A DNA stretch of 18,001 bases, taken from assembly GCA_022361535.1 (NCBI GenBank), contig JAKSAU010000777.1:1-18001 (forward strand), given 5' to 3'. This document shows, piece after piece, positions 7,237 through 14,474 of this stretch. How positions within the stretch are numbered: position 1 is the first letter of the stretch; each line of letters opens with the position of its first letter. A model generated the notes under the pieces. The model saw only the letters and a list, made by a program, of their open reading frames with translations, ran no database searches and was not told the DNA's origin. The position numbers and the translations under genes were made by a program. This DNA is from Desulfobacterales bacterium. Lineage in GTDB: Bacteria > Desulfobacterota > Desulfobacteria > Desulfobacterales > Desulfobacteraceae.

Positions 7237-7851
7237 TTATTTTCTGCCTGTGTCCTTTGCCATAGACCTGGCTGTTTCCAAATCTTCAGGTGTGTTCACA
7301 TTAAATTTAAACCGCATTTGCGGGTCATACTTTTCAAGAAGCTCCGGTGGAATTTCTCTCACCTTTTTCATCTTGAAAAATCGTTTAATCATTAAGATAT
7401 TCTCTTCCAGGTTCTTTTCAATCCTTGGCAGGCAGGATTTATTATAAAGGGCAGACAACGGTTCCAGCCCCTCCCGGGTTCTGGGAATGATGATATCCTT
7501 GTCAGCACTTCTTTTATCCAGTAAAAGGCGAATAATTTTTTCACTGACAAAAGGAACATCACAGGCTGTGGCATAAATCCACGGATTGGACGCATAGAAG
7601 AGTCCTGCATGCAGTCCTGCCAGGGCACACCTGGATGAATCGATATCCGTTACCACCAGTGCATCGGTGTTACAAAAATCCTTGGGGTCGTTCACCACAA
7701 CGATTACTTCATCAAACAACCGTAAAAAAAGAGAAAGAATCTGGTCCATCATGGTGGTCTGCCCCACCGTAAGAAAGGTTTTTTTCTTACCGGGTAATCT
7801 GCTGTTCTGCCCCCCGGCCAGAATCACACCCGTACATGCGAATTTTTCCAA
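7237..7851 (-). CDS. mobA: MobA-like molybdenum cofactor guanylyltransferase
   Basis: Predicted NTP transferase that joins GMP to molybdopterin to give the guanine dinucleotide cofactor used by DMSO-reductase-family enzymes. The amino-terminal nucleotide-binding loop reads TGVILAGGQNSRLPGKKK. The metal-binding Asp is in ACDVPF (D98), and NVNTPEDL lies near the end. No ATG occurs before the loop. A TTG at 7851 gives a 204-aa protein with the glycine loop close to the start, as is usual. A more distant TTG at 7941 would add 30 residues and is less likely. Against typical MobA, the GPLAG motif is CALAG, so substrate preference is not certain. It is the first gene of the minus-strand cofactor run, 40 bp before the moaE-like gene and divergent from pyrR. 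Confidence 0.82.
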   Translation of the reverse strand: MEKFACTGVILAGGQNSRLPGKKKTFLTVGQTTMMDQILSLFLRLFDEVIVVVNDPKDFCNTDALVVTDIDSSRCALAGLHAGLFYASNPWIYATACDVPFVSEKIIRLLLDKRSADKDIIIPRTREGLEPLSALYNKSCLPRIEKNLEENILMIKRFFKMKKVREIPPELLEKYDPQMRFKFNVNTPEDLETARSMAKDTGRK

Positions 7852-8012
7852 TATTATATACTTTCCGAACTTGTTTTGACTACGTACCCTTAAGTAAAAA
7901 ATTATTCCCTGTTGATTATAGGAACTCGGACTTAAAATCAAGGTATTGCCGTGGTAAAAAAAAGATGATAGAAAAATTCACGGTCAACCTCGAATCTTTG
8001 AAAAGGCATAAT

Positions 8013-8549
8013 ATGACTAAAAAAAAGACCATCCTCAACGAACAGGATTATAAACGGATCATCACCCGGATCGCCTATGAAATCATCGAGACCCATAAAG
8101 GGATACAGAATCTTGCCCTGGTAGGCATCCAGACCCGTGGAGACTTTCTTGCCAAACGCCTTGCCGATCAAATTGAAAGCATTGAAGGCACAAGGCTGCC
8201 TGTTGGTTCCATGGACATCAACATGTACCGGGACGATTGGACAAAAATCAGTCATCAGCCCACGGTAAGACCGTCTGATATTCCTTTTTCCGTTGACGAT
8301 AAAAATATTATCCTTGTGGACGATGTACTTTTTACAGGCAGAACCATTCGTGCAGCCATGGATGCGCTCATGGATTTTGGGCGGCCAGCCCGTATCGAGC
8401 TTGCCATCCTCGTGGACCGGGGCCACAGGGAGCTGCCCATACAGGCGGATTACAAAGGTATCTTTGAAGACACTGAACCTGCGGACATGATTCATGTTCA
8501 TGTACTGGAACATGACAAAGAAGACTGTGTTTACAAAGAACTGGTTTAA
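8013..8549 (+). CDS. pyrR: PyrR-family phosphoribosyltransferase
   Basis: Homologue of the bifunctional pyrimidine regulator and uracil phosphoribosyltransferase (uracil plus PRPP to UMP). The ATG at 8013, with AAAAGG (8001-8006) before it, gives 178 aa, the normal PyrR length; in-frame starts farther upstream (for example ATG at 7964) would add a non-family extension. The PRPP loop IILVDDVLFTGRT is at 99-111, with the flexible-loop region MYRDDWTKIS and DRGHRELP also present. Compared with Bacillus subtilis PyrR from memory, His22 is Tyr, Arg146 is Gln, and the GKNIPTS segment holding Lys152 is replaced by KGIFEDT, so several RNA-contacting positions differ. It is followed after 24 bp by moaB, in a likely operon. 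No pyr genes or attenuator are visible. Confidence 0.88.
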   Translation: MTKKKTILNEQDYKRIITRIAYEIIETHKGIQNLALVGIQTRGDFLAKRLADQIESIEGTRLPVGSMDINMYRDDWTKISHQPTVRPSDIPFSVDDKNIILVDDVLFTGRTIRAAMDALMDFGRPARIELAILVDRGHRELPIQADYKGIFEDTEPADMIHVHVLEHDKEDCVYKELV

Positions 8550-8573
8550 CAAAACAACTAAGACAAGGCACAA

Positions 8574-9077
8574 ATGAGCTCCCTACTTCATAAAACATCT
8601 ACACCCAAAAACTTAAAAATTGCCGTGCTCTCCATCTCCACAACCCGGAGACTGGAAAATGACAAAAGCGGATTATGGATCAAAAAACAGGCTAAAAAAG
8701 AGGGGCATGAGGTGGTTCTCCACCAGGTGGTCACAGATGATATTAATGCCATCACCGAAGCCCTTAACCATGTTATCGACCGCGTCGTACCAAATGCCGT
8801 TATCATGACAGGAGGAACCGGCATCAGTCCCAAGGATGTTACAATTGAAGCGGTACGGCCTATGTTTAATAAAGAATTAACTGCATTCGGACCAGTATTT
8901 GCACAGTTGAGTTTCGATGAAATTGACTCTGCTGCGATCCTTTCCCGGGCTACAGCAGGCATTATCAACGAATCTGTTGTTTTCTGCATGCCCGGCAGCC
9001 TTAAGGCATGCAAACTGGCATGTAATGAACTGATATTCCCGGAACTTGGACACCTGCTCAAACACATAAAGGAATAA
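8574..9077 (+). CDS. moaB: MoaB/MogA-family molybdopterin adenylyltransferase
   Basis: Predicted to adenylate molybdopterin with ATP before metal insertion by MoeA. 167 aa; the ATG at 8574 is preceded by AAGG. Family motifs are IMTGGTGISPKD (77-88; the Asp88 type of residue is essential in the family), TAFGPVFAQLSFDEI (103-117, matching the GFGEVFRMLSFEEIG motif of MoaB), SRATAG (124-129) and CMPGSLKAC (138-146). The SFDEI version and overall resemblance favour MoaB over MogA; both belong to the same fold, and in organisms with only one of them it acts as the adenylyltransferase. It is co-directional with pyrR (24 bp before) and an acidic protein (4 bp after). It complements moaC, mobA and the moaE-like gene on the opposite strand. 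Confidence 0.9.
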   Translation: MSSLLHKTSTPKNLKIAVLSISTTRRLENDKSGLWIKKQAKKEGHEVVLHQVVTDDINAITEALNHVIDRVVPNAVIMTGGTGISPKDVTIEAVRPMFNKELTAFGPVFAQLSFDEIDSAAILSRATAGIINESVVFCMPGSLKACKLACNELIFPELGHLLKHIKE

Positions 9078-9081
9078 AAAA

Positions 9082-9486
9082 ATGACTGAACTTGATACCT
9101 TTCTTACGGAATGGAAAGACACTGACAGTAAAACGCGCCAAGCGTTTTCAGAACTGGTAGACCATTTAAACAGCCTGGAAGAGACCACGCTTGAATTCAA
9201 TGCACGGCCCGGGGTCAGCTATTCTCTGCGTCCCAGCCATAGCGCACAGTCCAAACGTCCGTTATTTGCCATGGTGGATGTGATTGACGATGATCCGGAT
9301 GACAGGTGGCTGTCAGTCTGTTTCTACGGAGAGTTGGTCACAGATCCCCAAGAAGCAGGCGACCTTGTCCCAGAAGGCCTGCTTGGCGAAGACGGATACT
9401 GTTTTGATTTATACGAATACGATGCAGATGAGGTAGCCTATCTTAAAGCCCGCCTCACCGAAGCTCACGGCAACGCCCCCGAGTAG
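9082..9486 (+). CDS. Acidic conserved protein, unknown function
   Basis: 134-aa soluble protein starting 4 bp after moaB, with AAAGGA (9068-9073) overlapping the moaB stop region, so translation is likely coupled. It is strongly acidic. A predicted helix (about 5-38) is followed by a beta-rich part with ARPGVSYSLRPSH (41-53), FAMVDVIDDDPDDRWLSVCFYG and a closing GEDGYCFDLYEYD segment. I recall similar proteins in deltaproteobacteria but not a named family. It has no signal peptide, membrane segment or catalytic signature. It is the last gene before a strong terminator. A role in cofactor chemistry is possible only by association. Confidence 0.75.
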   Translation: MTELDTFLTEWKDTDSKTRQAFSELVDHLNSLEETTLEFNARPGVSYSLRPSHSAQSKRPLFAMVDVIDDDPDDRWLSVCFYGELVTDPQEAGDLVPEGLLGEDGYCFDLYEYDADEVAYLKARLTEAHGNAPE

Positions 9487-9501
9487 TTTCCGACTGTTTT
9501 C

Positions 9502-9546
9502 AATCACCACCCCAGCCCATGGGGTGGTGATTTCATTCCTTTTTCT
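9502..9546 (+). terminator. Rho-independent terminator after the pyrR-moaB operon
   Basis: A 12-bp perfect stem (9502-9513 with 9521-9532) rich in GC (CACCACCCC/GGGGTGGTG) has a 7-nt loop and is followed by a T-rich tract (TTTCATTCCTTTTTC). It begins 16 bp after the last stop codon. Confidence 0.85.
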
Positions 9547-9597
9547 GCGCTGCAAAATCAAACCGTAAAACCATAAGATTCGAAAATCATTAATACG

Positions 9598-9818
9598 GTT
9601 CTCAAAAACATGTTTCTTTATAATGCGGGTAGATTAATTATCGGTAGCATCCTCAGAAAGCATTGCCGCTTAAGCACTTAGGCCCGTTTGTTCTAAGAAG
9701 ACGGCATCAGGCGGATTTTTCACAAAAAATTCGGCAGCCGCTTCTTAGAATAAACGGGCCGGTATATATGTGGGTTAGCCTTGTTAACCAGGGCCAATCT
9801 AAAACTTCTTTTGAGAAC
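9598..9818. repeat. Structured intergenic element: short terminal inverted repeats around a large stem-loop
   Basis: The gene-free gap between convergent genes (9487-9829) contains, past the terminator, a 10-bp perfect inverted repeat GTTCTCAAAA (9598-9607) / TTTTGAGAAC (9809-9818). Inside it is a long stem: 9681-9700 pairs with 9741-9760 over 20 bp with a single G-T position. The stem can extend through CGGC/GCCG (9702-9705/9737-9740). It encloses a further small hairpin (ATTTTT caca AAAAAT, 9715-9730). A minor hairpin GGTTA/TAACC is at 9773-9789. No ORF of note and no clear target-site duplication are seen. It could be a MITE-like non-autonomous element, a family-specific repeat, or a structured RNA or terminator of the kinase gene. 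Confidence 0.5.
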
Positions 9819-9829
9819 TGCCATAGATA

Positions 9830-12712
9830 TTAGTTACGCATATCCTGCTGATCCAACAATCGTCTTATCAGTTCAGCCATTTCTGTTCTGAGAACAGGCT
9901 TTCTAAGCATCCCTTTTATCCCCATTCGTCTGGCCAAATCAGGGGTGATCTGTTCGCTGAATCCTGTATTTAAAATAATGGGAATGTCCGAACGGATTTT
10001 CAGCAATTCAAATGCCAATTCGTCACCCGGCATCTTGGGCATGGACAAATCCGTCATTACCAGATCATATTTATAAGGATCTGCTTCAAAGGTCTTTAAA
10101 GCCTCCAGGCTGCTGTTTTTGGCTGTAATCCGATATCCCAGCCTCTGGAGTATATCTGTTACCATCCGGACAATAGAAACTTCATCATCCACCACCAGAA
10201 GATGCTCATTCCCCCCTTGCAGGAGGGCCGGTGAAACAAGCTTATGATCTTGGGTGACATCTTCGGCCACAGGAAAAAAAATATGGAATTCAGATCCCTT
10301 GCCTGGCGTACTGGTCACTTCCATAGCCCCTTCCATTCCTTTTATAATTCCATGGACCACGGATAACCCCATGCCTGTTCCCTTCCCTTTTTCCTTTGTG
10401 GTGAAATAAGGATCAAAAATCTTCTCTATCAATTGTTTATTCATACCAATGCCGGTGTCAGACACTGTCAAACAATTGTACTGCCCGGGTTTCATTTCAG
10501 GCGACAAAACTTCCTGTCCACTGATAAAAACCTCTCTTAAAATAACTTTAAGTTCACCACCCTTTTCCTGCATGGCATGATATGCATTGGTGGCCAGGTT
10601 CATTACCACTTGATGAATCTGTATGGGGTCAGCTTTTATGGGGCCGCATTCCGAAGGTATATCCTGGAAAATATCAATGGTAGCCGGTATGGATGCGCGA
10701 ATCAGCTTAAGCGCTTCTTTGATCACAGGCTGAATCTGCATCAGTTTTAACTCACCCAGTTCCTGCCTGGAAAAGGTTAAAATCTGCCTGACCAAATCTT
10801 TGGCACGTAGAGCTGACGCACTTACCTGCTCTAATTTCTCCCTGTGACGGCTGGTCTCCGGGATATCTTCCAAAAGCATCTCAGTATACCCTAATATGGG
10901 AAACAAAATATTATTGAAATCATGAGCGATGCCACCTGCAAGCGTTCCGATGGACTCCATCTTCTGTGCTTGAACAAGCTGCACTTCCAATCGTTTGAGT
11001 TCAGTGACATCCCTGCAGATGGTTAATTTGGATATTGAGCCGTCCTGGTGGACAATGGGAGAGCTGGAAATATGATAGGCACGCTCATCTTTGGGACTTA
11101 TAATTTCAGATGTATAGTGCTTTTTGTCGTTAACCAGATCAAACCTGCACCAAATGCATTTTTCCGAAAGGCCATGCAACACCTCGTAACACATCCGGCC
11201 AATAGCATCACTTCCAATCCGCTTTGCCATAGCCGGATTGACATACTCGATCCGAAGATCTGGCGAGCAGATATATACCGGGTCCTGCATGGTTTCCATC
11301 ATAGATCTATACAAGGCTTCACTCTCGCGAAGCGATTTTTCAGCCTTTTTCCGCTCCGAAATATCACGGGCAAAGACCAGTACTATTTTGCCTTCAGGGA
11401 TATTGATTTTGCCTTCAGGACTGTCATACTCATCTGCCTCAATCAGTCCCATCCTTAATTCCACCGGGAAAACGGTCTTGTCGATCCGGCGAAAATCGTC
11501 ATATATTGTGACACGTTCTCCCCTGTTCATTTTTTCCCACGGGTTTTCAGGATTCGCTTTAAAACCTTCTGCCCCGATAATTTTTTCAGCACTAAAATTT
11601 AAAAGATCGAGGCGGTCATACCCAAGGCTTTTGCAAGCCTGCTGATTTACGTCAAGAATATGCCCATCCATTGTTAAAACTAAAATGGTGTCCACTGCCT
11701 GGTTAAACAGCATACGGTATCTCTTCTTACTTTTAGCCAAATTTTTCCCCAACTCTATCATGGCCAATGACAAATCACCGATTTCATCATTGGCTACTAT
11801 GGGGAAGTCGAACAAATCTTCATCTGCTTCAATGGCCTGGATGGTTTTTTTATGCGTCCTGATAAACCGCTTAAAATAACGGGAGGATATCGTCCATAAA
11901 AAGATATTAAGACCAATGGCCAATAAACTGGCCCAGAAAATCAAAGCAGAGTTGTTTTGTTGCAATGCCACACTATTTTTTTGGACCTGGTCAATGCCGT
12001 CATTGGCCAGCTTGAAAAACTGTTCGGATGTTTTTTGTAAAAACTGCTGCCGATTCTCGATGGCCAGATTGTTGACGTAATATATTTCAAGGTTATTTAC
12101 TAATTGTTCCAATAGAGAATCGATATTATCATTTTTGAAAACCCTTCCCATCTCAGCAAGAAGGGATTTTAAACGGGGAAACTTTGAAATATCATGGTTG
12201 TGGATGACAGGCATGGTCAGCAGCCATATTTCATGAATCCAGCGATAGAACGCCACAGATTTTTCATTATCAAGTTGTGTTCCTTCATTGTTAAGCGCCT
12301 CAAAAATTTGGCGGTTACCTTCAGGGATATGACGATTGGCAGCTGTTTTCTCAAACAGTTCTATAAAAGCCTTATGATAACTATTTAAAAGATCAGGCAG
12401 ACCATCCATCCGGGCTCTTAAAGTCAAAGGCAGTTCCCAATATTCGTTCAATATAGTAAGCACCCGGGTTTGGGTATCTGAGATCACCCTGCCAAAAATT
12501 AACTTTTGATCAATCTGCTGATGGGTTTTGACTTGTGCTGTAAATGTCTTTAACTTTTCAACCTGAACCAAGAACTCTTTTAAACTCACAATTCTTTGGG
12601 TGGCAGACTGATTTTCTTTGAATCCCGAATAAGATACAAAGCTTAGAATCAGGGTCATGGCAGTAAGGGAAGAAAAGAGAATAAAAACTTTAATGGTCAA
12701 AGAGATGCGCAT
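9830..12712 (-). CDS. Hybrid sensor histidine kinase (periplasmic sensor, two PAS, HisKA, HATPase, receiver)
   Basis: 960-aa membrane histidine kinase. TM1 is at about 9-28. A helical extracytoplasmic region (about 29-254) is followed by TM2 (about 255-274), then a HAMP-like linker (about 275-327). PAS1 is about 330-450 and PAS2 about 462-570, the latter with C508 and C519-x-x-C522. HisKA has phospho-acceptor H597 (LAGGIAHDFNN). The ATPase has N-box HQVVMNLATNAYHAM (from 700), DTGIGM (752-757), DPYFTT and GTGMGLSVVHGI. The C-terminal receiver (about 836-957) has acidic pair D842/D843, phospho-acceptor D888 and K938. All phosphotransfer residues are present. It has no DNA-binding output domain, so a separate regulator is needed; none is adjacent. 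It starts 5 bp after a lipoprotein gene for a substrate-binding protein, which probably presents the signal to the periplasmic domain. The ligand is unknown. Confidence 0.92.
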   Translation of the reverse strand: MRISLTIKVFILFSSLTAMTLILSFVSYSGFKENQSATQRIVSLKEFLVQVEKLKTFTAQVKTHQQIDQKLIFGRVISDTQTRVLTILNEYWELPLTLRARMDGLPDLLNSYHKAFIELFEKTAANRHIPEGNRQIFEALNNEGTQLDNEKSVAFYRWIHEIWLLTMPVIHNHDISKFPRLKSLLAEMGRVFKNDNIDSLLEQLVNNLEIYYVNNLAIENRQQFLQKTSEQFFKLANDGIDQVQKNSVALQQNNSALIFWASLLAIGLNIFLWTISSRYFKRFIRTHKKTIQAIEADEDLFDFPIVANDEIGDLSLAMIELGKNLAKSKKRYRMLFNQAVDTILVLTMDGHILDVNQQACKSLGYDRLDLLNFSAEKIIGAEGFKANPENPWEKMNRGERVTIYDDFRRIDKTVFPVELRMGLIEADEYDSPEGKINIPEGKIVLVFARDISERKKAEKSLRESEALYRSMMETMQDPVYICSPDLRIEYVNPAMAKRIGSDAIGRMCYEVLHGLSEKCIWCRFDLVNDKKHYTSEIISPKDERAYHISSSPIVHQDGSISKLTICRDVTELKRLEVQLVQAQKMESIGTLAGGIAHDFNNILFPILGYTEMLLEDIPETSRHREKLEQVSASALRAKDLVRQILTFSRQELGELKLMQIQPVIKEALKLIRASIPATIDIFQDIPSECGPIKADPIQIHQVVMNLATNAYHAMQEKGGELKVILREVFISGQEVLSPEMKPGQYNCLTVSDTGIGMNKQLIEKIFDPYFTTKEKGKGTGMGLSVVHGIIKGMEGAMEVTSTPGKGSEFHIFFPVAEDVTQDHKLVSPALLQGGNEHLLVVDDEVSIVRMVTDILQRLGYRITAKNSSLEALKTFEADPYKYDLVMTDLSMPKMPGDELAFELLKIRSDIPIILNTGFSEQITPDLARRMGIKGMLRKPVLRTEMAELIRRLLDQQDMRN

Positions 12713-12717
12713 ATGTT

Positions 12718-13836
12718 TTACTTTTTCTCCCTGGCCTTACTATAAATTTGCTCGTCATAGATCAGGCTGTCCAGGCTTCCAGCCAAGAAAGCCTGCTTCA
12801 CCTTACCGTTTATGATTCCCTGGTCAATCATAGAGTCCACCCAAAACGCCATTCCTTTATTCCATGCCTCGTTTTTCCCCGGGATAAAGCGAATTGTCGG
12901 CATGGATCGTAGTTCCACTTCCGGCGAGGTATTTAACCATTGAGCCACTTGAGACGCACTTTTATCAGGAAAACGGTTTAAAAATTCATTGGCCCTTAAC
13001 ATAAGTGTTGCCATATCTTCTACAACTGCCTGGTGCTTGGCAATATAGGCCTTATTTCCAGCTAGCGCGCAACAAGGATGGCCTACCCATTGTCCCTTTG
13101 GCGGCATCTGACTCAGGGTAGAAATCATTTTCCCGCTGCCCCGGATTTCAGCCTGGGAAATAAACGGCTGCATCACGACAAATCCGTCAATTAGCTTATT
13201 CTCCAAGGCCGGAATCAAATTTTTAGCCCCATACAGGTTGGTCACAACAATTTGCGCCCCTGAACCGCTAAGTTCCCGGCTTAATACTATGTTCTCTTCA
13301 GCGAGGGCCCGTTCAAAGATCAGATTCTGAACAGAGATATCAACCTTATATCCGATCTTGACAGGTTTATCTGACAATTTCGCAAATGAAATGAATTCAG
13401 GCCAATTTGTTACAGGCATATTTTTTCGCACAACAAGGCCTGCACCTTCAGACATCACAGGAGTTAAAATTTTAATATCATAGTCCTGGTCAATAAAATT
13501 AAGCATGGCAGGAACGCCGCCAAACGAAAGGTCAAAATGATTTTCAGCAAGTTTTCGGATCAACTCCTTGCCCCCGGTGCTGGAATCAATCTCCACCAAG
13601 GCTATTGCCCTCTCATTCGATATGAGCTCATAAATCTTAAAAGGCTGGATCTCTTTTAGATAAATCTTTCCATTCTGCTCAAAATAGGAGGGGTTTAAAG
13701 CAGCCACATAAAGGGGGGCATGATGGTCGTGGGGGGCATGCCCGATACGAAGCACAGGCAGGGGAGCTTCTGGCTGACAAGAGGCCAGCATGCACAACAG
13801 AAGGATTCCTAATACACTTTTAAGTATAAATCTCAT
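12718..13836 (-). CDS. Substrate-binding-protein-like lipoprotein paired with the sensor kinase
   Basis: 372-aa lipoprotein resembling the nitrate/sulfonate/NMT1-type periplasmic binding proteins of ABC importers. The ATG at 13836 is chosen (short signal peptide MRFILK... with lipobox LASC, C20); a GTG at 13857 is in frame but lacks a ribosome binding site. The mature protein opens with IGHAPHDHHAPLYVAAL (first strand and ligand loop; H33, H36, H38, H39). It goes on through DLSFGGVPAMLNFI and the second lobe IGYKVDISVQNLIFERAL, and has an unusual Cys pair (C255-C256) in VGHPCCALAG. There is no permease or ATPase gene beside it; the next gene is a hybrid kinase 5 bp on. This suggests a dedicated ligand sensor rather than a transporter part. 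The ligand cannot be read from the sequence; the His cluster raises the possibility of a metal or metal-complexed ligand. Confidence 0.85.
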   Translation of the reverse strand: MRFILKSVLGILLLCMLASCQPEAPLPVLRIGHAPHDHHAPLYVAALNPSYFEQNGKIYLKEIQPFKIYELISNERAIALVEIDSSTGGKELIRKLAENHFDLSFGGVPAMLNFIDQDYDIKILTPVMSEGAGLVVRKNMPVTNWPEFISFAKLSDKPVKIGYKVDISVQNLIFERALAEENIVLSRELSGSGAQIVVTNLYGAKNLIPALENKLIDGFVVMQPFISQAEIRGSGKMISTLSQMPPKGQWVGHPCCALAGNKAYIAKHQAVVEDMATLMLRANEFLNRFPDKSASQVAQWLNTSPEVELRSMPTIRFIPGKNEAWNKGMAFWVDSMIDQGIINGKVKQAFLAGSLDSLIYDEQIYSKAREKK

Positions 13837-14030
13837 GATCTTTAAATAACGCAGCACTTTTTGATTCGCCGGTTTTTAAAAGGTATTATTAAATTGAAAA
13901 ACGATAGAACAAAGATCTATTTAACCGGAGAATACAATAAATGCTTAGAGATAGTAAAGGATTTTCAGATTCTTATCCTCTTGTACCCAAACACGAGAGA
14001 AACTAAACGCGAAAAATTAGTGATATCTTG

Positions 14031-14055
14031 AAAAAGGCGCAGTAGGACGTGCCTT
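14031..14055 (-). terminator. Rho-independent terminator after the HAD gene
   Basis: On the minus strand AAGGCAC and GCGCCTT form a 7-bp stem (one G-T pair; plus-strand 14034-14040 with 14049-14055) with an 8-nt loop, continuing into a T run (plus-strand A at 14031-14035). It lies 6 bp past the stop codon at 14061. Confidence 0.7.
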
Positions 14056-14060
14056 GAAAA

Positions 14061-14462
14061 TCAGTTTGAATTGTTAAGGATGCGCCCTGTATTTCGTTCC
14101 ACCCGGATGGCCCGATCATCATACAAGCGTTCCATATAATAATCCTTAACATTTGTTATTTCCAAGCCAGGCAACCCATTTTGATTCAACCAAGACTGGA
14201 TTAAAGGAATCTGTTCAGGGTCAGAGGCCCTGGCCGTAAAAATTTTAACCCGGATCCCATTATCCACCATACGCCGCACATAGTCGACCATGGCTGGGAT
14301 GGGTGGTCCTATTCGGTTCAAGCTGGACGTCTCGTCCCAAACAGCCAGGGTGCCGTCTAAATCAACCCCGAACCAGGGACCTGATGCGAACCCTGATGAT
14401 ACGGCTTCCTTTTTTGCATCCGGCCCTGATTTGGTAAATATTTTTTTTATGGTGCCAAACAT
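14061..14462 (-). CDS. Small HAD-fold phosphatase-like protein
   Basis: 133-aa cytoplasmic protein of the haloacid dehalogenase superfamily. Motif I is VDLDGT (D34, D36), motif II is IFTAR (T76), followed by a Lys at 106 (NVKDYYM) and motif IV YDDRAIRV (D115, D116). There is no cap domain, which would leave an open active site. It resembles short uncharacterised HAD proteins seen in bacteria and phages; the substrate is unknown. The first 28 residues (Lys-rich, low similarity) are extra before the domain. The ATG has GGGAG a few bases upstream and lies 12 bp after the YchF-like gene, so the two form an operon that ends in the terminator described. Confidence 0.82.
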   Translation of the reverse strand: MFGTIKKIFTKSGPDAKKEAVSSGFASGPWFGVDLDGTLAVWDETSSLNRIGPPIPAMVDYVRRMVDNGIRVKIFTARASDPEQIPLIQSWLNQNGLPGLEITNVKDYYMERLYDDRAIRVERNTGRILNNSN

Positions 14463-14474
14463 AAGGCTCCCAAA

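Noticed and set aside
7853..7858. Minus-strand TATAAT considered as a -10 box for mobA.
   Set aside because: It lies directly against the favoured TTG start, so transcription would begin inside the gene, and no -35 box is found at the proper distance.
7938..8573. Long ORF (211 codons) opposite pyrR.
   Set aside because: Antisense shadow of pyrR, with no family resemblance and low-quality composition.
13941..14006. 21-codon ORF with GGAG upstream in the gap before the lipoprotein gene.
   Set aside because: Too short to support without conservation; it may be chance. I could not link it to a known leader peptide or a broken gene.
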